A stretch of DNA of 34,961 bases from Bacillota bacterium (lineage in GTDB: Bacteria > Bacillota > Clostridia > Lachnospirales > CAG-274): positions 1 to 34,961 of the forward strand of contig JAFSVK010000034.1 of NCBI GenBank assembly GCA_017444985.1, written 5' to 3'. Under the pieces are notes generated by a model. That model was not told the DNA's origin, made no database searches, and saw nothing but the letters and a program-made list of their open reading frames with translations. Position 1 is the stretch's first letter. Every line of letters starts with the position of its first letter. Positions 16,701 through 23,652 of the stretch are shown here, piece by piece. A program made the position numbers and the translations under genes.

Positions 16701-17597
16701 TTGAAAAAGGATATAGAAAAAGTTGTGGAAAAAGCCGCCGTTTTAACGGAGGCTCTTCCCTATATAAGAGATTTTCATGACAAGATAGTTGTTGTTAAAC
16801 TGGGAAGAAGTGTTCTCAAAGATAAAGATTTGGTGGACAGTGTTCTTGACGATATCGTACTGTTAAAGCTCATAGGTGCAAAGCCTGTTATAGTACACAG
16901 CGGAAGCGATGAGATAAACAGATGGCTTAAAAATATCGGCAAGGAAATAGAGTTTGTGGACGGTAAAAGAGTTACGGATGAACAGACCATGGAAATAGTT
17001 GAAATGGTATTGGGAAAGATAAACAAGGATATTGTTCAGGAACTGAGTAAGAGACAGACAAAGGCTGTGGGTATCTGCGGTAAAGACAGTGATACCATTA
17101 TTGCAAGAGCCAAAACTTTGGAGGGAACGGATCTGGGCTTTTTTGGCGAGGTGGTAAGTATAAACACCGAGCTTGTAAGCGAAATGATAGAAAGAGGTTT
17201 CACCCCCGTAATAGCTTCCATAGGTGTAAGCAAAGACTACAAGGCATATAACATAACGGCAGATGATGTGGCTACGGAGGTAGCTAAGGCTTTAAAGGCA
17301 GAAAAGGTGGTACTGCTTTCTACGGAGGAAGGTATAGATACAAGCCTTAATGCCATGCTTCCCGTTACGGAGGCAAAGTATCTGTTGAATAACGTAAACG
17401 AACAAATGTCCTTAAAACTGCGCTCTGCCATAGATGCGGTGGAAAACGGTGTAAAAAGAGCACATATCGTTTTCGGTGGTATAAAACACGGCTTACTGTT
17501 AGAGCTTTTTACGGTCTACGGTGTGGGTACGGCGGTAGTGGGAGATGATATTACCCTCTACAACCATGAATCCGAATACAGAGGAAAGAGGAGATAA
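16701..17597 (+). CDS. Divergent acetylglutamate kinase-like protein (amino acid kinase fold)
   Basis: The 298 residues align by eye with ArgB over their whole length: DIVLLKLIGAKPVIVH, KRVTDEQTMEIVEMVLGKIN, AVGICGKDS, ALKAEKVVLLS and the C-terminal GGIKHGLLLELFTVYGVGT. ArgB phosphorylates N-acetylglutamate in arginine synthesis. However, the phosphate-binding glycine pairs are changed: KLGR (about 33-36) in place of KxGG, HSGSDE (66-71) in place of HGGGPE, and EQMSLK in place of GGMxxK; NITAD replaces NINAD. The start is TTG (16701), with weak SD-like AGGGTG upstream. No other arginine gene is nearby. It may be the genome's real ArgB, a paralogue with a new substrate, or an inactive kinase. 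Confidence 0.8.
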   Translation: MKKDIEKVVEKAAVLTEALPYIRDFHDKIVVVKLGRSVLKDKDLVDSVLDDIVLLKLIGAKPVIVHSGSDEINRWLKNIGKEIEFVDGKRVTDEQTMEIVEMVLGKINKDIVQELSKRQTKAVGICGKDSDTIIARAKTLEGTDLGFFGEVVSINTELVSEMIERGFTPVIASIGVSKDYKAYNITADDVATEVAKALKAEKVVLLSTEEGIDTSLNAMLPVTEAKYLLNNVNEQMSLKLRSAIDAVENGVKRAHIVFGGIKHGLLLELFTVYGVGTAVVGDDITLYNHESEYRGKRR

Positions 17598-17599
17598 GT

Positions 17600-18793
17600 A
17601 TGAAAAATACTGTAAACATAAAGGAAAATATATATTGGGTCGGTTGCAATGACAGAAAAATAGACCTTTTTGAGAATGTTTATCCTTTAACATCGGGGGT
17701 CTCATATAATTCATATATTGTAAAGGATAAAGAAAATGTGCTTTTGGATGCGGTAGATGCCACAGTGACCGAAAAATTTCTTGAAAATATAGAAGATGCT
17801 CTTAACGGAGAAACTTTGTCTCATATTATCGTAAACCACATGGAGCCCGACCACTGTGCGGGTCTGAAAGCTGTGGCTTTAAAGTATCCTCAGGCAAAAA
17901 TACATGGCACTGCCAAAACTTTGCAGATGATAGGGCAATTTTTTGACTTGGATGTTACCGATAGATTTGAAGCCAAAAAAGAAGGCGACTCTCTTGTAAC
18001 GGGTGAAAATACTTTTAAGTTCTATACCGCACCCCTTGTACATTGGCCCGAGGTCATGGTAACATACCTTGAAAATCAAAAAACACTCTTTTCCGCAGAT
18101 GCCTTTGGTACCTTTGGTGCTCTTGAAGGCAATATATTTGCAGATGAAAGCTGTTTCGATTTTTCCGAAGCAAGAAGATACTATGCAAATATAGTGGGTA
18201 AATACGGTCCCCAAGTTACAAACCTTCTTAAAAAGGCAGGGGGACTTGATATAGAGCTTATATGCCCTCTGCACGGCCCCGTATGGAGAAAGGATATAGC
18301 TGAGTTTGTAAATAAATACAGTCTCTGGTCAAGCTATACTCCCGAAGAAAAGGCTGTTGTCATAATATACGGCTCCATATACGGACATACGGAGGAGGCA
18401 GCGGAGATACTTGCCTTTAAGCTTTCGGAAAGAGGCGTAAAGAATATAAAATTGTACGACAGTTCAAGAACGGATGTATCCTACCTTGTGGCAGAGTCCT
18501 TCAGGGCATCGAATATAGTAATAGCAAGTATTACTTACAACAACGAAATATTCTCGAAAGTTGAAAACTACCTTACGGATATTGCGGAACACAATCTTGC
18601 GGGTAGAGTATTCTCCATTATAGAAAACGGTTCATGGGGTCCTATGGCTGCAAAGAAAATAACCGAAAGAATAGAAAGTCTTAAAAATTGCAGCATAACA
18701 GAAGGCACCCTTACTTTAAGATCTTCTCTCAAAGAAGAAAATTTAAGTGGTCTTGACACCCTTGCAGATAATATCGTTGAAAGTTTGAAATAG
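17600..18793 (+). CDS. Flavodiiron protein (A-type flavoprotein, FprA-like)
   Basis: Flavodiiron proteins reduce O2 to water and/or NO to N2O in anaerobes. The N-terminal metallo-beta-lactamase-like domain carries the diiron ligands HMEPDH (H80, E82, D84, H85), APLVHWPEV, SADAFGTFG and CPLHGPVW. The C-terminal flavodoxin domain starts near residue 255 (VVIIYGSIYGHTEEAAEIL) and holds FMN. The 397-residue length matches the class without rubredoxin fusion. It lies 2 bp after the kinase-like gene. Its TAG stop (18791-18793) now takes its last base from the inserted palindromic element at 18793-18951; removing the element restores the same stop. Confidence 0.94.
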   Translation: MKNTVNIKENIYWVGCNDRKIDLFENVYPLTSGVSYNSYIVKDKENVLLDAVDATVTEKFLENIEDALNGETLSHIIVNHMEPDHCAGLKAVALKYPQAKIHGTAKTLQMIGQFFDLDVTDRFEAKKEGDSLVTGENTFKFYTAPLVHWPEVMVTYLENQKTLFSADAFGTFGALEGNIFADESCFDFSEARRYYANIVGKYGPQVTNLLKKAGGLDIELICPLHGPVWRKDIAEFVNKYSLWSSYTPEEKAVVIIYGSIYGHTEEAAEILAFKLSERGVKNIKLYDSSRTDVSYLVAESFRASNIVIASITYNNEIFSKVENYLTDIAEHNLAGRVFSIIENGSWGPMAAKKITERIESLKNCSITEGTLTLRSSLKEENLSGLDTLADNIVESLK

Positions 18794-18951
18794 GGGCACC
18801 TCTAAAAACTCATAAATCGTAAAATCAGCTATCTTGCCCGAGTATGTCGTCAATGTCTCTCACCAATGCTCTGCATTGGCTTCGAGCCATTTCCCGGTCC
18901 TCGAACAAGCTATCTCAATTTTACTTCAATAGCAGTTTTTAGAGCTCCCCC
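18793..18951 (+). mobile_element. 159-bp near-palindromic MITE-like element, complete copy
   Basis: Terminal inverted repeats GGGGCACCTCTAAAAACT (18793-18810) and, reversed, GGGGGAGCTCTAAAAACT (18934-18951) match at 16 of 18 positions. The arms keep pairing inward (GTAAAAT, CTTG, CGAG and CCAATGC blocks), with CCAATGC/GCATTGG forming the apex (18863-18879). It is flanked by ATA on both sides (18790-18792 and 18952-18954). Bases 1-137 hold an inverted second copy. It has no coding capacity, so any transposition would need a transposase acting in trans. Confidence 0.85.
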
Positions 18952-18968
18952 ATAGGAGTGTGATATGA

Positions 18969-20234
18969 GTGGACTCTGACAGTTCGCAGCTGATTATTCT
19001 TTTTGTTTGTATTATACTTTCGGGCTTTTTTTCGGGTGCGGAAACTGCCCTTACTTCCCTTGACAATATAAAGCTTCGTACCATGATAAACGAAGGTATG
19101 AAAAATGCCCGTCTCACGGAAAAGGTGTTGCAAGACCCTTCGAAGCTTATATCTGCCATACTTATAGGTAACAATCTTGTAAATATAGGGGCATCTTCCA
19201 TAGCCACACTTTATGCCACAAGGCATTTCGGCTCTTCCGGAGCGGGTATAGCTACGGGTGTGCTTACATTTATAATACTTGTTTTCGGCGAGATAACACC
19301 TAAGACCTTTGCCAAAGAAAACAATGTTAAATTAAGCTTGTTTGTTGTAAAGCCCATATATTTTTGTATGATAATATTTACTCCCATAATATTCGTACTT
19401 AACATTATTACGGGAGCGATACTAAGCCTTATAACAAAGAATAAGAAGCAAAATACCGGGCTTACGGAAAGCGAATTCAGAACTATAGTGGATGTGGGAC
19501 ACGAAGAGGGTATACTTGAAAGCGAAGAAAAGAAGATGATCACAAATGTGGTGGACTTCGGCGATTCCGATGCAAAAGAAGTAATGGTGCCCAGGATAGA
19601 TATGGTATCTGTGCCTGTGACCTCTACCCTTGAGGATGTTGTCTCCGTATTTAAAAAATACAAGTTTACAAGGCTTCCGGTATACAGTGAGACTAATGAC
19701 CACATTGTGGGCGTGATATCTTTTAAGGATATTATGCTCCTTTCAAACAACGATGATTTTAAAATAGAAGACTACATGAAAGAACCCTATTTCACCTATG
19801 AATCAAAGCCTCTTTCCTCTCTTTTCAGCTCAATGAAAAAAGAAAAGGTAACAATGGCAATAGTCTTGGATGAGTATGGCGGTACAGCGGGAATAGTTAC
19901 CCTCCAAGACCTTATAGAGGAGATAGTGGGAGATATTATAGATGAGGTAAGAGAGGATACCGATGATATCATCCCTACCTCGGGCAATTCCTACATAGCA
20001 AAAGGTTCTGCCAGACTTGACGATGTAAATGAGCTTTTAAATACTCATTTTGAGTATGAGGATATGGACTCTATAGGAGGCTATATTATAGGTAAGCTTG
20101 GCAGATATCCCAGGGTAGGAGAAAAGATAAAAGATGAAGAGGCTGTTTTTATAATTATAGAAACGGGATATAACAGGGTCGAAGCTCTTAAGATTATCCC
20201 CCTTAATGTTCAAAAAGGGGAAAAGGAGAGGTAA
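18969..20234 (+). CDS. CNNM/CorC-HlyC family membrane protein with CBS domains
   Basis: The 421-residue protein has three parts: an N-terminal DUF21/CNNM membrane domain (about 1-190; IILFVCIILSGFFSGAETALTSL, NNLVNIGASSIATLYA, VFGEITPKTFA), a CBS-domain pair (about 205-330; VMVPRIDMVSVP, DEYGGTAGIVTLQDLIEEIVG) and a C-terminal CorC_HlyC domain. Relatives are implicated in magnesium/cobalt efflux or ion transport; older annotations call them hemolysins. The start is GTG at 18969, about 11 nt after the SD TAGGAG; an out-of-frame ATG at 18965 opens only a four-codon frame ending in TGA, so re-initiation is possible. It lies 3 bp from the mreB gene. The palindromic element directly precedes its ribosome site. 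Confidence 0.92.
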   Translation: MDSDSSQLIILFVCIILSGFFSGAETALTSLDNIKLRTMINEGMKNARLTEKVLQDPSKLISAILIGNNLVNIGASSIATLYATRHFGSSGAGIATGVLTFIILVFGEITPKTFAKENNVKLSLFVVKPIYFCMIIFTPIIFVLNIITGAILSLITKNKKQNTGLTESEFRTIVDVGHEEGILESEEKKMITNVVDFGDSDAKEVMVPRIDMVSVPVTSTLEDVVSVFKKYKFTRLPVYSETNDHIVGVISFKDIMLLSNNDDFKIEDYMKEPYFTYESKPLSSLFSSMKKEKVTMAIVLDEYGGTAGIVTLQDLIEEIVGDIIDEVREDTDDIIPTSGNSYIAKGSARLDDVNELLNTHFEYEDMDSIGGYIIGKLGRYPRVGEKIKDEEAVFIIIETGYNRVEALKIIPLNVQKGEKER

Positions 20235-20237
20235 GAT

Positions 20238-21263
20238 ATGCTTTTAAGCAATGACGTTGCCATAGATCTGGGGACGGCAAGTGTACTTGTGTACTGTAAA
20301 AACAAGGGTATACTTGCACAGGAACCCTCGGTGGTCACTGTAGATGAAAATACAAAGACCATTGTTGCCATAGGTGAAGAGGCACGAAAAATGATAGGTA
20401 AAACACCTAACAATATCGTGGCTATAAGACCTTTGAGAGAGGGCGTGATCTCAAACTTTGAGGTAACGGAAAAAATGATAAAGTATTTTATAGACAAGGC
20501 TGTGGGGACTGATTGGTTCAGGAAACCCAGAGTTGCCGTATGTGTTCCCAGCAAGGTCACAGATGTGGAAAGGCGTGCTGTAGAGCAGGCTACAAGAAGT
20601 GCGGGTGCGGGAAAGGTCTATATTATAGAAGAGCCTATTGCAGCCGCCATAGGAGCGGGTCTTGATATTACAAAGCCTTGTGGAAGTATGGTGGTGGATA
20701 TAGGCGGAGGTACTACGGATATAGCTGTTATTTCCTTAGGTGGTATAGTGGTAAGTACATCCATAAAAGATGCGGGAGATAAGTTTGACGATGCTATAAT
20801 GCGATATATGATGAACACCCATAATATCGCCATAGGCTACTCCACTGCCGAAAATCTTAAAATGATAATAGGTACCGTTTCAAAAGATACTCCCGAAAGT
20901 GAGTTTGAGGTAAGCGGTAGAAATATGCAAACTCAAATGCCTACAAAGGTGAAGGTAAAGTCTACGGAGATGTATGAGGCAATGAAGACCCCTGCAGAGT
21001 CTATTGTAAATGCGGTGATAAGTGTTCTTGAAAGAACACCTCCCGAACTCTCCAGCGATATACTTGACAGAGGCATAGTTCTTACGGGGGGAGGCTCTCA
21101 GATAGAGGGTATGGATGCCATTATAGAAAAACAAACGGGTATAAAGTGCCTTGTGGCAGACGATCCCATAAGGTGCGTTGCCGAGGGTGCGGGAAAGTAC
21201 CTTGAATACAGAATAGGTGAGACCGAAAAGAAATTTTCGTTAAAGGATATACTCGGAATATGA
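20238..21263 (+). CDS. mreB: MreB/Mbl-type rod-shape actin homologue
   Basis: MreB forms membrane-bound filaments that guide the elongation machinery of the cell wall. The 341 residues show the actin-fold ATPase motifs: VAIDLGTASVLVY (phosphate 1), VVDIGGGTTDIAVISLGG (phosphate 2) and the adenosine motif LTGGGSQIEGM. An amphipathic N-terminal MLLSN precedes the first strand, as in Mbl/MreB proteins. There is no mreC/mreD next to it, which suggests a secondary MreB/Mbl paralogue rather than the canonical mreBCD locus. It is 3 bp downstream of the CNNM gene, with a GGAGAGG SD, and is followed by a terminator, so it ends the operon. Confidence 0.95.
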   Translation: MLLSNDVAIDLGTASVLVYCKNKGILAQEPSVVTVDENTKTIVAIGEEARKMIGKTPNNIVAIRPLREGVISNFEVTEKMIKYFIDKAVGTDWFRKPRVAVCVPSKVTDVERRAVEQATRSAGAGKVYIIEEPIAAAIGAGLDITKPCGSMVVDIGGGTTDIAVISLGGIVVSTSIKDAGDKFDDAIMRYMMNTHNIAIGYSTAENLKMIIGTVSKDTPESEFEVSGRNMQTQMPTKVKVKSTEMYEAMKTPAESIVNAVISVLERTPPELSSDILDRGIVLTGGGSQIEGMDAIIEKQTGIKCLVADDPIRCVAEGAGKYLEYRIGETEKKFSLKDILGI

Positions 21264-21266
21264 TGC

Positions 21267-21294
21267 AAAGGGGCTGTTTTTTCACAGCCCTTTT
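21267..21294 (+). terminator. Intrinsic terminator after mreB
   Basis: GGGCTGT (21271-21277) pairs with ACAGCCC (21284-21290), extended by AAAG with TTTT, followed by a T-run. It lies 4 nt after the mreB stop. Confidence 0.85.
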
Positions 21295-21331
21295 AAAATT
21301 TAAAAAAATTACAAAAAAACTCTTTAAATTT

Positions 21332-21360
21332 TTGCGATTTTGTTGTAAAATATATATAAT
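21332..21360 (+). promoter_or_regulatory. Predicted promoter of the CdaR-like regulator
   Basis: TTGCGA (21332-21337) and a perfect TATAAT (21355-21360) are 17 nt apart, in a very AT-rich context. A strong SD AAAAGGAGG (21371-21379) and ATG at 21390 follow. Confidence 0.65.
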
Positions 21361-21389
21361 TGTGAGAATAAAAAGGAGGTTTTGGGGTA

Positions 21390-22481
21390 ATGATATCTAA
21401 CCAAATATTACAAAGTACTTTAGACGGGCTTAAAAACATAATAAGACATGATTTGAGCATAGCCGAAAGAGAAGGAAAAATAGTTGCTACGACAGAGCCC
21501 GATAAGGTAAATACCGTTATAGAAAATACGGAAATATTTATATCATCACCTGCTGAAAATCAGCTTGTTCAGGGATATCAGTATTTTAAAGTTTTTGAAA
21601 ACGGCAGAGCGGAGTATATCGTTATGATAAACGGTGAGGATGAAGAGGCTTACCGTATAGGTAAAATAACAGCTTTCCACATTCAAAATCTTCTTGTGGC
21701 ATACAGAGAAAGATATGACGGAGACAACTTCATCAAAAATCTGCTTTTGGACAATCTCCTTCTTGTAGATATATATTCAAGGGCAAAGAAGCTGCACATT
21801 GAGAATAACGCAAGAAGAATAGTCTATCTCATAGAAACGGACATAGACAAAGAGCTTAGCGTTGTTGAGGTGGTAAGGAGTATTTTCCCTACGAAGCAAA
21901 AGGATTTTGTTACGGCTGTAGATGAAAAGAGCATCATACTTGTAAAGGAACTTAAGGAAAAGGACGGAAGAGAGGAAATAGAGGCTGTAGCCAAAAAGAT
22001 ATACGACACTCTTGCCTCTGAGGCAATGGTAAGTGTTTGTGTTGCCATAGGTACTCCCGTAGACGACCTTAAGAATGTTTCATCTTCTTACAAAGAGGCA
22101 AAAATGGCTCTTGAGGTAGGAAAGATATTTGAAGAGAATAAGTCTATTGTAAACTACGACCAACTTGGTATAGGCAGACTTATATATCAGTTGCCTGCAC
22201 CTCTTTGCAAGATGTTTATAAATGAAGTGCTTCACAACGTTTCCGTAAGTCAGTTTGATGAAGAAACTCTTACTACCGTAAATAAGTTTTTCGAAAACAA
22301 CCTCAATGTTTCGGAAACCTCCCGTCAGCTTTATATCCACAGAAATACCCTTGTATACCGCTTGGATAAGCTTATGAAGATGACAGGTCTTGATTTGAGA
22401 AACTTTGATGATGCCATAATATTTAAGATCATGCTTATGGTAAGTAAGTACATGAAATACAGAGAGAACTATATTTATTAA
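21390..22481 (+). CDS. CdaR/PucR-type transcriptional regulator
   Basis: The 363-residue protein has a sugar-diacid-recognition-like N-terminal domain (to about 130, with the IAEREGKIVATTEPDKV opening), a central GGDEF-like/PucR region and a C-terminal HTH_30 helix-turn-helix (about 309-355; NLNVSETSRQLYIHRNTLVY followed by RLDKLMKMTGLDL). Members such as E. coli CdaR respond to sugar acids such as glycerate, but the ligand here is unknown. The gene has its own promoter after the mreB terminator. A strong SD (AAGGAG) and ATG lie directly after its stop, suggesting it once was or still is read into the ftsEX operon, now separated by a repeat-rich spacer. Confidence 0.88.
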   Translation: MISNQILQSTLDGLKNIIRHDLSIAEREGKIVATTEPDKVNTVIENTEIFISSPAENQLVQGYQYFKVFENGRAEYIVMINGEDEEAYRIGKITAFHIQNLLVAYRERYDGDNFIKNLLLDNLLLVDIYSRAKKLHIENNARRIVYLIETDIDKELSVVEVVRSIFPTKQKDFVTAVDEKSIILVKELKEKDGREEIEAVAKKIYDTLASEAMVSVCVAIGTPVDDLKNVSSSYKEAKMALEVGKIFEENKSIVNYDQLGIGRLIYQLPAPLCKMFINEVLHNVSVSQFDEETLTTVNKFFENNLNVSETSRQLYIHRNTLVYRLDKLMKMTGLDLRNFDDAIIFKIMLMVSKYMKYRENYIY

Positions 22482-22491
22482 GGAGACACTG

Positions 22492-22521
22492 ATGAATGTG
22501 GTTGAAGTACCGATGAGATAA
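22492..22521 (+). other. Orphan SD plus 9-codon mini-ORF after the regulator
   Basis: TAAGGAG (22479-22485) followed by ATG at 22492 opens a nine-codon frame (MNVVEVPMR, then TAA). It could be a leader peptide, or the stump of a former gene start cut off by repeat insertion. Confidence 0.4.
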
Positions 22522-22526
22522 AATTT

Positions 22527-22701
22527 CACAAATCCGGGAAAGGGCTCGCAGGCATAGCATTGCGGATTTTGTGTAGCAAAAGTCCGTCCCTTCGAGATTT
22601 GTAAGTTTGCGAGCAAGCTTACAAACTTGCTATGTCAAGAGCACTTGACAGTTACCGAAAGATATCGGACGCCGTCAGGCGGTTTTCGCTGTAAGCGAAA
22701 A
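22527..22701. repeat. Cluster of consecutive hairpins in the regulator-ftsE spacer
   Basis: Successive stems are CACAAATCCG/CGGATTTTGTG (22527-22573), TTTGTAAG/CTTACAAA (22598-22625), TGTCAAG/CTTGACA (22633-22650), CCGA/TCGG (22655-22668), CGCC/GGCG (22670-22681) and TTTTCGCT/AGCGAAAA (22683-22701). There is no ORF of note. It could be decayed mobile repeats or a structured RNA. Confidence 0.6.
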
Positions 22702-22717
22702 TAATGAGACGAGTTGA

Positions 22718-22750
22718 GAAATTTTAGCCATCGGGACGAAATCTAAATTA
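22718..22750 (+). repeat. 33-bp dispersed repeat, copy 2
   Basis: It is identical to 13930-13962 except for two A-to-G changes. The flanks differ, so the conserved unit is about this core. It lies directly after the hairpin cluster. Confidence 0.75.
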
Positions 22751-22784
22751 TTCAGTGTTTCCTTGGAAGTTTAGCTGATGGATG

Positions 22785-22809
22785 TAGGCGGAACAACAGT
22801 TTCCGCCTA
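22785..22809. other. 9-bp inverted repeat
   Basis: TAGGCGGAA (22785-22793) pairs with TTCCGCCTA (22801-22809) over a 7-nt loop. No U-tract follows, so it is not a clear terminator. Confidence 0.5.
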
Positions 22810-22888
22810 TATTGATTATAAAGGGGACCTCTGAAGATGTTGTTTCCCTAATTTATTGTAGATTTAACAAAACCCTACGGTACCATCT

Positions 22889-22914
22889 GTAGGGAACGAC
22901 CCGCGTGTCGTTCC
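22889..22914. repeat. Short dispersed hairpin repeat (GGAACGAC family), copy 2
   Basis: GGAACGAC (22893-22900) pairs with GTCGTTCC (22907-22914), as at 177-198. Here an upstream CCCTAC (22873-22878) can also pair with GTAGGG (22889-22894), offering a competing fold just ahead of ftsE. Confidence 0.7.
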
Positions 22915-22971
22915 GCCATTACAACAGATCGCTACACCGGTCAAAAGGGTTTGACGGATAAAGGTGTAAAG

Positions 22972-23652
22972 TTGATAAAGCTTGAAAATGTAACAAAAAT
23001 ATACGAAAATGATGCCATAGGTCTTGACGATGCAAGCGTGGAGATCAAAAAGGGAGATTTTGTATTTATAATAGGTGCCTCGGGTGCGGGCAAGTCTTCC
23101 TTTATAAGGCTTTTGCTTAAGGAGATAGAAGCGGATAAAGGCAGTATATTTATAGACGGTACGGATATAACACAGATAAAAAAGAACAAAATACCTTTTT
23201 TAAGAAGAAAATTGGGAGTGGTTTTTCAGGATTTTAAACTTCTGCCCTCCAAGACCGTATACGAGAATGTTGCCTTTGCCTTGCTTGTAACTGAGACAGA
23301 AGGCTCCGTTATAAGAAAAAAGGTGCCACAGGTCCTTAAAAAAGTGGGCTTATACGGAAAAAAAGATGCCTACCCCGCACAGCTTTCGGGTGGAGAGAAA
23401 CAAAGAGTGGCTATTGCAAGAGCCATTGTAAACGATCCCCTTGTACTTATAGCAGATGAGCCTACGGGAAACTTAGACCCCTTAATGGCAGAGGAGATAA
23501 TGAGCTTACTTGAGGATATAAATAAATCCGGAACAACGGTGGTGGTATCCACCCACGCAAGGGAGCTTGTGGACAGTATGAAAAAGAGAGTGATCACGGT
23601 CAAAAAAGGCAAATTTATAAGCGATAACAGCAGTGGAGGCTACTTTGAATGA
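22972..23652 (+). CDS. ftsE: Cell division ATP-binding protein FtsE
   Basis: FtsE is the ABC ATPase that, with FtsX, drives conformational activation of extracellular peptidoglycan hydrolases at the septum or sidewall. It shows Walker A GASGAGKS, Q-loop VFQDFKLLP, signature LSGGEKQRVAIARA, Walker B VLIADEPTGNLDP and the H-loop His. I place the start at TTG 22972, giving MIKLENVTKIY in register with the family (226 residues) and an AAAGGTG SD at 22960-22966. An in-frame TTG at 22951 would add seven residues but lacks SD spacing. No ATG start is available, which fits a displaced 5' end next to the repeat-filled spacer. It overlaps ftsX by 4 bp. Confidence 0.93.
   Translation: MIKLENVTKIYENDAIGLDDASVEIKKGDFVFIIGASGAGKSSFIRLLLKEIEADKGSIFIDGTDITQIKKNKIPFLRRKLGVVFQDFKLLPSKTVYENVAFALLVTETEGSVIRKKVPQVLKKVGLYGKKDAYPAQLSGGEKQRVAIARAIVNDPLVLIADEPTGNLDPLMAEEIMSLLEDINKSGTTVVVSTHARELVDSMKKRVITVKKGKFISDNSSGGYFE

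Noticed and set aside
22527..22701. tRNA or rRNA gene in the hairpin-rich spacer
   Set aside because: No T-loop motif, anticodon arm geometry or CCA end can be found; stems are arranged serially.
22823..22832. GGGGACCTCT as the end of a third complete MITE
   Set aside because: Only about ten bases resemble the terminus and no partner inverted end at the right distance was found.
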